Position numbers and translations under genes: made by a program. 43,237 nucleotides of DNA from CAG-273 sp051891195 (GTDB lineage Bacteria > Bacillota > Clostridia > TANB77 > CAG-508), in the NCBI GenBank assembly GCA_051891195.1, contig JBJFEZ010000033.1:1-43237 (forward strand), read 5' to 3'. This document shows, piece by piece, positions 17,173 to 25,220 of the stretch. The notes below the pieces were generated by a model that searched no databases, was not told where the DNA came from, and saw only the letters and a program-made list of their open reading frames with translations. Numbering within the stretch: the first letter of the stretch is position 1; each line of letters begins with the position of its first letter.

Positions 17173-18318
17173 TTAAACTTGATTACTACTTACTTCATTA
17201 TTTTCTTGTTCATTGTTTTGTGGCTTTTGTTCGTTATTTACAGCTTCATTATTTTGTTGTTGGTTATTTTCCGTTTGATTGTTTTCTTGTTTGTTACTTG
17301 ATTCTTCATTATTTGTTGTATTGTTTCCTTGCTCATTATTTGATTCTTCATTATTTGTTGTATTGTTTTCTTGCTCGTTATTTGATTCTTCATTATTTGT
17401 TATATTGTTTCCTTGCTCGTTGTTTGTCACTTCATTATTTACCGTATTATCTTGTTGTTCATTGTTTTCTATTTCATTATTTTGAGTTTCATTTTCTTCT
17501 GCTTTATATGTATGCCAAGGATTTCTAGAATCTGGATCTGTAGGATCCCAATTTTTTAGTTCTCCTGGTGCATTTGATATTTTTTGTGCTGTAGGTTTTC
17601 CTAAAGGACCTGGATTTGAGCTAGCATAAAACTCTACTTGTGTGCCACAACTTACATTATCAAAAATCCATTTTGCATCCCTTGTAGTTAGCCTTATACA
17701 TCCCATAGAAGCCTTAGTTCCCAATTTATCATAAGCCCAATATTCTAAAGTATCATTACTTTTTTCTAAGTATGGAACTGAATGGAATAAAATATTACCC
17801 ACTATTTGTGTACAATAATGTGCATAAACATCTCCAAACATATGGCACCATACAATTTTGGCAGGTATTTTATATACTCCTGATGTTGGTGTTTCTGTAC
17901 CTGTTGAACAAACAAACGCCTTTACAGGAACTGTATATTTTCCATTTTTATCATAAGTATATACATTAACTACTTGTGCTTTATAATTAACTTTAATATA
18001 ATATTTGTTTTTTGGTGTTGTTGTATTAGTTTGATTTTTTTCTTCTTTCTTTATTTCTTCTTCATTTAGTTTTTTTAATTCTTCTTCTGTTTTATTTGAA
18101 ACAGATGCTAAATCCTCTAAATTTACTAGTTCTTCTATATTCTCTTCATTATTTTGGTCTTCCTGTAATTTTTGACCTGCATTTGTTTGAGCTACCTCTG
18201 TAAAATTTTTTATTACACATATAAGTAATATAGTTACAATAATAGCAAAAACAGTTAATGAAATTGCTATTTTCCAGTTATTATTACTTGTTTTTTTCTC
18301 TTTCTGTTCTTCTTCCAT
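17173..18318 (-). CDS. L,D-transpeptidase (YkuD) with Asn-rich repeat tail
   Basis: A 381-residue membrane-anchored wall enzyme that makes 3-3 peptidoglycan cross-links or attaches proteins. A short cytoplasmic N-terminus, one membrane segment (about 16-36) and an E/K/N-rich linker lead to a YkuD domain at about 103-235. Its motif is H-S-V-P...S-M-G-C-I-R-L, with the catalytic Cys in the SMGC motif. From about residue 275 the protein is a low-complexity N/E/Q tail. It contains a 14-residue unit (N-N-E-Q-G-N-N-T-T-N-N-E-E-S) repeated about three times in tandem. The tail could be a wall-spanning spacer. Its SD is AAGGAG. ychF follows immediately. Confidence 0.93.
   Translation of the reverse strand: MEEEQKEKKTSNNNWKIAISLTVFAIIVTILLICVIKNFTEVAQTNAGQKLQEDQNNEENIEELVNLEDLASVSNKTEEELKKLNEEEIKKEEKNQTNTTTPKNKYYIKVNYKAQVVNVYTYDKNGKYTVPVKAFVCSTGTETPTSGVYKIPAKIVWCHMFGDVYAHYCTQIVGNILFHSVPYLEKSNDTLEYWAYDKLGTKASMGCIRLTTRDAKWIFDNVSCGTQVEFYASSNPGPLGKPTAQKISNAPGELKNWDPTDPDSRNPWHTYKAEENETQNNEIENNEQQDNTVNNEVTNNEQGNNITNNEESNNEQENNTTNNEESNNEQGNNTTNNEESSNKQENNQTENNQQQNNEAVNNEQKPQNNEQENNEVSSNQV
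17300..17435. repeat. 42-bp tandem repeat coding for the N/E/Q tail
   Basis: About three near-identical 42-bp units within the L,D-transpeptidase gene encode the 14-residue Asn-rich unit. Units differ by single substitutions (GGA/GAA, ACT/ATA). This kind of repeat can change copy number by slippage; boundaries are approximate. Confidence 0.7.
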
Positions 18319-18450
18319 TTTTATATATGCTCCTTCCTTAGTAAAATACTTAGTATAATAAAATATAATTTAATTATACAACTATTGTTCATTTTAACAT
18401 AAGTTTTATAAAATGTACAGATAAATTATAAAAATTTAGCATACACCTTT

Positions 18451-18801
18451 TTATTTTTTCTTTGCAGTATTTAATGTAGATACTAACATTCTTTTTATAG
18501 CTAAACAATCATTAATTAAATAATTAAATGTTTCTTCCATTATATATTCAGATTCTTTTAGTAGTCTAATCCAATATTCAGTCTCTGCACATTCTTTTAG
18601 TGCTATATGCATTTTTGCAATAAAATCAGCTTTACTACTACCATAGTTTGCTTCATTGATATTTGCACCTATACTAGTAGCACTTCTTATAATTTGCTTT
18701 GAAATTATTGTTTCTTTCTTTTCTTTAATAAGATACTGTTGTAATTTAATAATTTTTGCTGAAAATTCAAGAGAAACTTGAATTAAAATACTTTGAGACA
18801 T
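18451..18801 (-). CDS. Four-helix-bundle protein (S23 / 23S-rRNA-intervening-sequence family)
   Basis: A 116-residue protein of the four helix bundle family first found inside 23S rRNA intervening sequences, also related to the Avd accessory protein of diversity-generating retroelements. The family pattern is visible: I-R-S-A-T-S-I-G-A-N-I-N-E-A, A-K-M-H-I-A-L-K-E-C-A-E-T-E-Y-W near 87-102, and a helical C-terminus. No rRNA or reverse transcriptase is nearby, so this is a free-standing copy. It is flanked by an inverted-repeat element and tRNA-Thr. Its function is unknown. Confidence 0.88.
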   Translation of the reverse strand: MSQSILIQVSLEFSAKIIKLQQYLIKEKKETIISKQIIRSATSIGANINEANYGSSKADFIAKMHIALKECAETEYWIRLLKESEYIMEETFNYLINDCLAIKRMLVSTLNTAKKK

Positions 18802-18894
18802 AAAAACTCCTTTAAATAAAAAAATAAGATTAAATTTATTAATAGTTGAAATTAGTTAGAATTAATAAATAGTAGAATAGAAATTAAATATTTA

Positions 18895-18996
18895 GTGAAT
18901 AGTGAAGAATGAATAGTTAATAGTGAATAGTACAAATGTGCTCCTTGCACTTTTTAAAAACTATTCACTATTAGCTCTTCACCATTCACTATTCAC
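18895..18996. mobile_element. Small inverted-repeat (MITE-like) element
   Basis: GTGAATAGTGAA at 18895-18906 is inverted at 18985-18996, and an inner 14-bp perfect repeat pairs 18918-18931 with 18960-18973. Several direct GTGAATAGT units also occur. It holds no coding capacity. It lies between the S23-type gene and tRNA-Thr. It could equally be a fold-back structure that ends tRNA transcription. No target-site duplication is obvious. Confidence 0.5.
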
Positions 18997-19020
18997 CACG
19001 TTGTGTTAACAACGCACATT

Positions 19021-19096
19021 TGGAGCTTCCAGCCGGGATTGAACCGGCGACCTCAGCCTTACCATGGCTGCGCTCTACCTACTGAGCTATAGAAGC
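19021..19096 (-). tRNA. tRNA-Thr (anticodon GGU)
   Basis: Reading the minus strand, a complete 76-nt cloverleaf is visible. Acceptor GCTTCTA pairs with TGGAAGC, with one G-T pair. The D arm is GCTC/GAGC. The anticodon stem CAGCC/GGCTG holds loop ATGGTAA (anticodon GGT). The T arm is GCCGG/CCGGC with TTCAATC. The discriminator is T and CCA is encoded. It would read ACC and ACU. It lies downstream of sigH on the same strand. Confidence 0.97.
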
Positions 19097-19131
19097 ATTT
19101 AACTGTCAAAGTAAGCTACTTTGACTATATA

Positions 19132-19794
19132 TTAATATTGTTCATTTGGTATTTCTTTTATTGCTTTTTTACGAATTCTTTGAATAGCATTATCTATTGA
19201 TTTTACAGGAGTGTCTAACTTTGTTGCTATTTGTACATAGCTTTCGCCTTGTATATAATAGTTTAATACCTTTTTTTCAAATTCGCTTAAAGAGCTATGT
19301 ATTGTTTTTTCTATAATTTCATAATATTCTTTTTGTGTTATAGTATCTAATGGATCTTCAATTAAATTAGCATTTAAAACTTCTAGCAAATCAGAATTAC
19401 TTTTGTTTCCTTCTTCGGCGTTATCGTATGCATTCATATTTAATGATAAATATGAATTAAGAGGCATATGTTTTTGACGATTAGAACTTTTTATTGCTGT
19501 AATTAATTGTCTTTCTATACACATATTTGCAAAAGTTTTAAACGAATTCTGTTTGTCATTTTTATAACTTTTAATAGCTTTAAATAAACCTATTAATCCC
19601 TCTTGCACTATGTCTTCTTTTTCAGCTCCAATAATATAGTATTTACTCACTTTCATATTTACTAAGCTTTTATACCTATCTATTAAGTGTTCTAATGCAT
19701 ACTTATCACCAGACCTAATAATTTCTATTAAGTCTTCATCTTGTATGTCTGAATAGTTAATATCTGAAGAATAATATACATTTGATTTGCTCAT
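19132..19794 (-). CDS. sigH: RNA polymerase sporulation sigma factor SigH
   Basis: A 220-residue sigma-70 family factor. Region 2 contains D-I-V-Q-E-G-L-I-G-L near residue 64 and F-K-T-F-A-N-M-C-I-E-R-Q near 84. A linker follows, then region 4 with Y-I-Q-G-E-S-Y and a helix-turn-helix ending in A-I-Q-R-I-R-K-K. The length and the D-E-D-L-I near the N-terminus match SigH (Spo0H), which directs early sporulation and competence genes in Bacilli and Clostridia. AGGAGG lies 13 nt before the ATG. tRNA-Thr follows 35 bp downstream. Confidence 0.94.
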   Translation of the reverse strand: MSKSNVYYSSDINYSDIQDEDLIEIIRSGDKYALEHLIDRYKSLVNMKVSKYYIIGAEKEDIVQEGLIGLFKAIKSYKNDKQNSFKTFANMCIERQLITAIKSSNRQKHMPLNSYLSLNMNAYDNAEEGNKSNSDLLEVLNANLIEDPLDTITQKEYYEIIEKTIHSSLSEFEKKVLNYYIQGESYVQIATKLDTPVKSIDNAIQRIRKKAIKEIPNEQY

Positions 19795-19882
19795 ACTTTT
19801 AAAGCTACCTCCTATGCTGTAAAACCTATATTCGTATTATATATACTCTATTTTTTTCTGTCAATAGAAAATTGTTAAAAAG

Positions 19883-19911
19883 TTGATATTTTCAATATAT
19901 TATGGTAAAAT
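19883..19911 (+). promoter_or_regulatory. Sigma-A-type promoter of rqcH
   Basis: TTGATA (19883-19888), a 17-bp spacer and TAAAAT (19906-19911) lie about 36 bp upstream of the ATG at 19948; the RBS GAAAGGA follows. Confidence 0.65.
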
Positions 19912-19947
19912 TCTTTTGTTAAAATACATATTTGAAAGGATTTTTTT

Positions 19948-21666
19948 ATGGCTTTTGATGGATTAGTTCTAAAGGCAGTAACACAAGAGTTAAATAATTG
20001 CCTTATTAATGGGAAAATACAAAAAATTTATGAGCCTAATAAAGATGAAATTTTGTTAGGAATATATTGTAATGGAATGCAATATTCTTTGTCTGTTAAT
20101 GTTTCTTCTAGTTTATATTCTGTTTATTTAACAACTACAAAAAAAGTAAATCCTTTAACAGCTCCTAATTTTTGTATGCTTCTGAGAAAACATTTAATGA
20201 ATTATAGAATTTCTAATATTTATTCTATAGGCTTAGAAAGAATTTTTGTTATTGAATTAACAGGAAAAAATGAAAACTTTGAGGTTATTACAAAAAAACT
20301 AGTAGTTGAACTTATGGGAAAATATAGTAATATATTGTTGTTAGATGAAAACAATGTTGTTATAGATGCGCTAAAAAGATTTTATATTGATAATGGTGCC
20401 TCTCGTAACATTTTTTCAAAATGCCAGTATATTTTTCCTTCCTCAGATAAAATAGATATTGCTAATTTTAAACAATTAGAAAATAATTTAGATGATACTA
20501 GTTTGTCAGAATTTTTCTCACATCATTTTGTTGGTATTAGTAAGTCATTTATTACATCTAGTTTAAAGCATTGTGCTTCTTTATATAATAATGAGCTTGT
20601 GTCGAAAGACATACTTACCAAAGAAACCTTCAGTATATTGGTCAAATATATATTAAACTTAATAAATAGTATAGAAAATAACAAAGCAACTTGTGCTTTA
20701 GCAAATAATGATGACTATTTTTTAGTATCATCTTCAAAATCAAATAGTTTAGAAGTAAATTTTTTCTTAGATGATTATTATTTAGAAAAGCAGCAAAAAG
20801 AATATTTTGTATCTTATAGAAATAACCTATTAGGTTTGGTTAGTAATATACTTAAAAAGATTTCTAAAAAATTAATATCTGTAGATACTAAACTTGCAGA
20901 ATGTTCTGATATGGAAAAATACAAATTATATGGTGAGCTAATTACAAGTAATTTGTATCAAATTCCAAACCAAAACATATCTCACATTGAGTTAAATAAC
21001 TATTATACAAATACATTAATGGATATTCCTTTAGATGTTGCTATATCTCCTTCTGAAAATGCTAAAAAGTACTTCAAAAAATATAATAAGTTAAAAAATG
21101 CAACCATTATTGTGCAAGAACAAAAGGAAATGTTAGAAAAAGAAATTAATTATTTAGAAAGTATTGTTTATGAGATTCAAATTGCAAACACTACTCAGGA
21201 CCTTGATTTAATATATGATGAAATTAATAATTCTATTAATTTCAAAAACAAAAAGAGTGAAGATGTTAAGCATAAAAAAACTAAAAAACAAGAAAATACA
21301 AATAAACTTATTTGCCATACTATAGAAGGTTTTACTGTTTTTGTTGGTAAAAATAATGTTCAAAATGATGAATTAACATTTAAAATAGCTAATAAAGAAG
21401 ATTTGTGGTTTCATACAAAAGATATTCAAGGTAGTCACGTTATATTAGTTACAAATGGTAAAACGCCATCACAAGAAGTTATTAACAAATGTGCTTCTTT
21501 AGCAGCATTTTATAGCAAAGCTTCTATGTCTTCAAATATTGCTGTGGATTATACTTTAGTGAAACATATAAAAAAACCAAGCAAAGCAAAACCTGGAATG
21601 GTAATTTATACAAATCAAAAAACTGTAAATGTAAATCCACAAAAAATAAGTCCCAGTTTTCAATAG
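19948..21666 (+). CDS. rqcH: Rqc2/RqcH family NFACT protein (FbpA-like)
   Basis: A 572-residue NFACT protein. The bacterial homologue RqcH binds split 50S subunits carrying stalled chains and adds C-terminal alanine tails. The NFACT-N domain covers about 1-280, long coiled coils lie at about 285-430, and an NFACT-R domain near 455-560 contains D-L-W-F-H-T-K-D-I-Q-G-S-H. The N-terminal motif that is D-R in studied RqcH appears here as E-R (G-L-E-R-I, near residue 97). SD is GAAAGGA. It is a single-gene unit that ends in a hairpin overlapping its stop codon. In a genome with unusual frameshift sites, ribosome rescue is notable, but a link is inference. Confidence 0.93.
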   Translation: MAFDGLVLKAVTQELNNCLINGKIQKIYEPNKDEILLGIYCNGMQYSLSVNVSSSLYSVYLTTTKKVNPLTAPNFCMLLRKHLMNYRISNIYSIGLERIFVIELTGKNENFEVITKKLVVELMGKYSNILLLDENNVVIDALKRFYIDNGASRNIFSKCQYIFPSSDKIDIANFKQLENNLDDTSLSEFFSHHFVGISKSFITSSLKHCASLYNNELVSKDILTKETFSILVKYILNLINSIENNKATCALANNDDYFLVSSSKSNSLEVNFFLDDYYLEKQQKEYFVSYRNNLLGLVSNILKKISKKLISVDTKLAECSDMEKYKLYGELITSNLYQIPNQNISHIELNNYYTNTLMDIPLDVAISPSENAKKYFKKYNKLKNATIIVQEQKEMLEKEINYLESIVYEIQIANTTQDLDLIYDEINNSINFKNKKSEDVKHKKTKKQENTNKLICHTIEGFTVFVGKNNVQNDELTFKIANKEDLWFHTKDIQGSHVILVTNGKTPSQEVINKCASLAAFYSKASMSSNIAVDYTLVKHIKKPSKAKPGMVIYTNQKTVNVNPQKISPSFQ

Positions 21667-21675
21667 AAAACTGGG
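21652..21675. terminator. Terminator hairpin overlapping the rqcH stop codon
   Basis: A 9-bp perfect stem CCCAGTTTT/AAAACTGGG holds the loop CAATAG, which contains the rqcH stop codon. It is followed by GTTTTGTTT. The convergent small gene ends 8 bp further, so it probably serves both. Confidence 0.75.
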
Positions 21676-21682
21676 GTTTTGT

Positions 21683-21985
21683 TTAGTTGTAGAATGCAAT
21701 GATTCTGATGGAATTCTTGTTGTAGTTCATCTTTTTGGCAATGCACTCAACCAATTTTTCCCTTTGCTCCCTTTTCAGGATACCACCGATATGGATTTCC
21801 CATATGGTTGCGCAGCTTTCGCGAATCTCTTTGATGGTATGAGTCGGAATGTTGCACTCTTCCAGTGCTTCTTCCGTAGCTCTTTTAATCCGAACCCTAG
21901 AGTTCAGACTCTGGTTCAGCATGCCATATCTTTCTTCAGCGTTCTCCATCCGGTTAATAGTGTGCTCATCCATTCCTAAATTCAT
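21683..21985 (-). CDS. Hypothetical 100-residue protein, atypical codon use
   Basis: I do not recognise this protein. I choose the ATG at 21985 (MNLGMDEH). An in-frame ATG at 22006 encodes M-F-R-R-K-K-N, but that stretch contains the Shine-Dalgarno AGGAGG, 9 nt before the chosen start. The protein is soluble, charged and probably helical at first (about 5-60), with a C-terminal part C-A-T-I-W-E-I-H-I-G-G-I-L near residue 62. Codons are clearly less AT-rich than neighbours (CTG, AAC, GAG, CGG). Two in-frame CGG codons, 21950-21952 and 21890-21892, are read without a shift. Together with a near-consensus promoter this suggests an acquired gene. Confidence 0.7.
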   Translation of the reverse strand: MNLGMDEHTINRMENAEERYGMLNQSLNSRVRIKRATEEALEECNIPTHTIKEIRESCATIWEIHIGGILKREQREKLVECIAKKMNYNKNSIRIIAFYN

Positions 21986-22029
21986 GTTCTTTTTCCTCCT
22001 AAACAAATTGTACCTAAAAGGTTATATTT

Positions 22030-22058
22030 ATTATAGCATAATTTTATAAGAAAGTCAA
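22030..22058 (-). promoter_or_regulatory. Near-consensus sigma-A promoter of the 100-residue gene
   Basis: Minus strand TTGACT (22053-22058), 17-bp spacer, TATAAT (22030-22035). It sits in the short gap after the metK stop codon, giving the small gene its own strong promoter. Confidence 0.8.
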
Positions 22059-22071
22059 AAATGTGTTTTTT

Positions 22072-23181
22072 CTATAAGCTTATAATCTTTTCCCAACTTA
22101 AATTTTCTTTGCCAAAATGTCCATAGTTTGTAGTTTGTTTATAAATTGGAGATAATAAATTAAGATATTTAATTATTCCTTTTGGTGTTAAATTAAATTT
22201 TGTTTTAATTAACTCTACTATTTGTTCTTCAGGAATATTTGCTGTACCAAAAGTGTCTACATAAACAGATAAAGGCTCTTCCATTCCTATAGCATAAGAT
22301 ACTTGAATTTCACATTTTTTAGCATAACCATTTGCTACTATATTTTTTGCAATATGTCTAAGCATATAGCTTGCACTTCTATCTGCTTTGCTTGCATCTT
22401 TTCCTGAAAAAGCTCCTCCTCCGTGTCTGCTATACCCGCCATATGTGTCAACTATAATCTTTCTTCCTGTAAGTCCTGTATCTCCTAAAGGTCCGCCTAT
22501 TACAAACCTTCCAGTTGGATTTACATATATTTTTGTGTTTTCATCTATATATTGTGATGGAATAGTTGTATTTATTACTTCTTTAATTATATCTTGCTTC
22601 ATTTTTTCCATATCAATATTTGCTAAATGTTGATTAGATATTAGTAGTGTTTCTATTCTTTTTGGTTTGTCATTTTCATATTCTACTGTTACTTGTGTTT
22701 TTCCGTCCGGTCTTAAATATGGTAATATTTGTTTTTTTCTTACATCTGTTAGTTTTTTAGCTAATTTATGTGCCATATCTATGGCAAATGGCATAAAACT
22801 TTCGGTTTCATCACAAGCATATCCAAACATAATGCCTTGGTCTCCTGCTCCACCAATGTCTACTCCCATTGCTATGTCTTGACTTTGTGTTGTTATGTTT
22901 ATCTCCACTTTACAAGTACGGTAATCTATATCTGTTTCTTCATTATCATACCCCACTTGTTTTATTACATCTCTAGCTATCTCCTCTGCATTTATTTGTG
23001 CATTTGTAGTAATTTGTCCTGCTATTGTAATTAAATTTTTTGAAGCAAATGTTTCTATTGCTACTCTTGAATTTTTGTCTTGTTCTAAGCAAGCATCTAA
23101 AATACTGTCTGAAATCAAATCACATAATTTGTCTGGGTGTCCTTCTGTTACACTTTCTGATGTAAAATAATAATTTTTCAT
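22072..23181 (-). CDS. metK: S-adenosylmethionine synthetase
   Basis: A 369-residue cytoplasmic enzyme that makes SAM from methionine and ATP. Motifs: E-G-H-P-D-K near residue 14, G-G-A-G-D-Q-G-I-M-F-G-Y near 110, and the G-G-G-A-F-S-G-K-D loop near 250. It is a little shorter than most bacterial MetK, but ends naturally (L-S-W-E-K). AGGAGG lies 5 nt before the ATG. The 119-bp gap to the divergent M23 gene shows no SAM riboswitch pattern I can support. Confidence 0.97.
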   Translation of the reverse strand: MKNYYFTSESVTEGHPDKLCDLISDSILDACLEQDKNSRVAIETFASKNLITIAGQITTNAQINAEEIARDVIKQVGYDNEETDIDYRTCKVEINITTQSQDIAMGVDIGGAGDQGIMFGYACDETESFMPFAIDMAHKLAKKLTDVRKKQILPYLRPDGKTQVTVEYENDKPKRIETLLISNQHLANIDMEKMKQDIIKEVINTTIPSQYIDENTKIYVNPTGRFVIGGPLGDTGLTGRKIIVDTYGGYSRHGGGAFSGKDASKADRSASYMLRHIAKNIVANGYAKKCEIQVSYAIGMEEPLSVYVDTFGTANIPEEQIVELIKTKFNLTPKGIIKYLNLLSPIYKQTTNYGHFGKENLSWEKIISL

Positions 23182-23300
23182 TTTTTCCTCCTAGTATATG
23201 TATTTGTGGCGTATTAATTATATCATTGTATATTGTAAAAGCAAATATAATTTATTATATTTTTATAATGTTTTGCATACATTTATAATGGTGAATTTTT

Positions 23301-24426
23301 GTGATAATTAAATGTTTTAAAATAAATTCAAATTTAAAGTGGATATTGCCTAGTATTTTATGCCTATCTTTAATTTTTATATTTTGTTTTTACTACTTTT
23401 CTTCTTTGATTGTACCTGTTAGTGGTACTACAGAAAAGTATATATATAGTAATGAGCAGCCAGATGCACAAACAGAAGAAGAAAAAAAAGATTATATTAA
23501 ATGGTTTGAGTTTAAGGTAAGTTACGAAGTATTGGATAAAACCTCAAAGTTAGATATTAATTCTCATCAAAAAGATGAACTAGTAAAATATAACTGGATA
23601 GAGCTTATTTCTTATTTGGCTTGTAAATATGGGAACAATTTTTCTAAATTCAAACAATCTGATTTAGATAAATTAGTTGCCGAGTTAAAAAGTGGTAAAA
23701 GTATAGAAGAATTAACTCAAAATATGAAGCTATATTCTTATTATTTTGAAGGTTATGACTCTGTTTTACACGAGTTTATTGGAGAATATAAGTTAGAAGT
23801 TAAAAATTCAAATACTACAAACACACAAAGTGATATAATAGAAAAACAATTTGAAGATAAATATGGTATTAAAGCTTTTAATCCTATAGCAAAAAATTAT
23901 AGTTATAGCCATTATGATGATTTTGGCACTTCTAGGTCATATGGGTATAAAAGATTACATTTTGGTAATGATTTAATGGGAAGTATTGGAACCCCTATTA
24001 TAGCAGTTGAATCTGGCATTGTTGAAGCATTACGGTTGGAATCAATATGGTGGATGGAGAATTGGTATTCGTAGCTTTGATAAAAAAAGATATTACTATT
24101 ATGCTCATTTACGAAAAAATCATCCATATGCTGAAAATCTTCAAGAAGGTCAAATTGTTCAAGCAGGAGACGTTATTGGTTATTTAGGTATGACTGGTTA
24201 CAGTACAAAAGAAAATGTAAATAATATAAATGTTCCACATTTGCATTTTGGTATTCAATTAATATTTGATGAAGTTCAAAAAGAAGGTCCTAATCAAATT
24301 TGGGTAGATTTATATAATTTAGTTGACTTTTTAAAGAAAAATCGCAGTGAGGTTTATAAAAGTAATGAAGAAACTAAAGATTATAGTAGAAAATATGAAA
24401 TAATTGACCCTATTGTTCCTGACTAG
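23301..24426 (+). CDS. M23 family peptidase (SpoIIQ-like), +1 frameshift at CGG
   Basis: A membrane-anchored LytM/M23 zinc endopeptidase. The likely GTG start at 23301 has a weak RBS. One membrane segment is at about 13-35, then an extracellular helical region and an M23 domain from about 195. In frame 0 it stops 14 codons after L-R-L-E-S-I, losing the catalytic second half. Skipping one base at the CGG 24033-24035 (TTA CGG TTG read as TTA C GGT TGG) restores E-A-L-G-W-N-Q-Y-G-G and runs to the stop at 24424-24426, giving 374 residues. Catalytic H and D (H-F-G-N-D) lie before the shift, and the H-L-H metal motif after it. It could be a sequencing error or pseudogene, but see the CGG findings. 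Confidence 0.85.
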
Positions 24427-24446
24427 TTGCTAAAACAGTCCTGTTA

Positions 24447-24615
24447 TTAAAGACCTTTTAAGCTATTAGTTTAGGAGCATACAAGTGGTTCGAAGAATGA
24501 CGAGTTAGAAAGTGTTAGCCAATTTTACACAGTAATAGAACTGTAGTAAAATTGGCTTATACTTTCTTACGTAGGAATGTTATGCGAATAAACTAATAGC
24601 TTAAAAGGTCTTTAA
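24447..24615. ncRNA. Large structured hairpin, copy D
   Basis: A 27-bp perfect outer stem (24447-24473 with 24589-24615) has arms unrelated in sequence to the other copies. Inside is the same internal loop in diverged form: GTGGTTCG, then GACGAGTTAGAAAG opposite CTTTCTTACGTAGG. Stem two is AGAAAGT/ACTTTCT (24507-24513 with 24561-24567), and a 12-bp stem pairs 24517-24528 with 24546-24557, with a small ACAGT/ACTGT tip. It fills the gap between convergent genes (M23 stop 24426, slt stop 24627), where it can also act as a terminator. Confidence 0.7.
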
Positions 24616-24626
24616 AATATGCGAAA

Positions 24627-25187
24627 TCATTTTTCGTACAACTCTTTATATATTTTATAACTATTTAATATTTTTCTTACATATAAATTAGTTTCTTTAA
24701 ATGGAATATTTTCCAAATCTGACCCATCTGCTTTTATAGTTTCTTCTTCAATCCATTTATCTACTCTTCCCATACCCGCATTATATGCTGCTAAAGCTAA
24801 TCCAATATTATTGTATTTTTCTAATAGTATTGAAAAATAATATGTTCCAAGTTGTATATTTATTTCTGGTTCATATAAGTTTGTATTTGTATTATTTATT
24901 TCATTTGATAATTCTGTTGCAGTTTTATCCATTAATTGCATTAATCCTATGGCATTAGCAGTTGATTTTGCATTCTCGTCAAAATTGCTTTCTGCTTTTA
25001 TTATTGAATATATAAGTAGTTCGTCTACATTATATTCTTTAGAATATTCACATACATATTGCTCATATTTTTTAGGATATATCTTTTTTAATATAAAACC
25101 TTTTATATCAAAAATTTGAAATAATAATATATATATAATTAACACAAATACTAACATAATTAGTATACCTTTTAGTAATTTAGTCAA
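24627..25187 (-). CDS. Lytic transglycosylase (SLT domain)
   Basis: A 186-residue membrane-anchored or secreted muramidase-type enzyme that cleaves glycan strands with 1,6-anhydro product. An N-terminal membrane segment (about 6-25) precedes an SLT fold. The catalytic Glu is in K-A-E-S-N-F near residue 67, followed by A-I-G-L-M-Q-L-M and A-A-Y-N-A-G near 137. The start is TTG with GGAGAG upstream. It lies 33 bp downstream of polA on the same strand. Confidence 0.93.
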   Translation of the reverse strand: MTKLLKGILIMLVFVLIIYILLFQIFDIKGFILKKIYPKKYEQYVCEYSKEYNVDELLIYSIIKAESNFDENAKSTANAIGLMQLMDKTATELSNEINNTNTNLYEPEINIQLGTYYFSILLEKYNNIGLALAAYNAGMGRVDKWIEEETIKADGSDLENIPFKETNLYVRKILNSYKIYKELYEK

Positions 25188-25220
25188 TATCTTTCTCTCC
25201 CTTTATATTTTTTCTTTAGT

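Noticed and set aside
17300..17435. CRISPR array
   Set aside because: The regular 42-bp repeats have no unique spacers and lie in frame in a coding gene. No other spaced repeats and no cas genes are present.
17220..17528. Open frames antisense to the Asn-rich repeats of the L,D-transpeptidase
   Set aside because: They are the complement of a low-complexity repeat and give Leu/Phe/Tyr-rich nonsense with no start signals.
23182..23300. SAM riboswitch upstream of metK
   Set aside because: Only 119 bp separate metK from the divergent gene, with no SAM-I or S(MK) box motifs or terminator hairpin visible.
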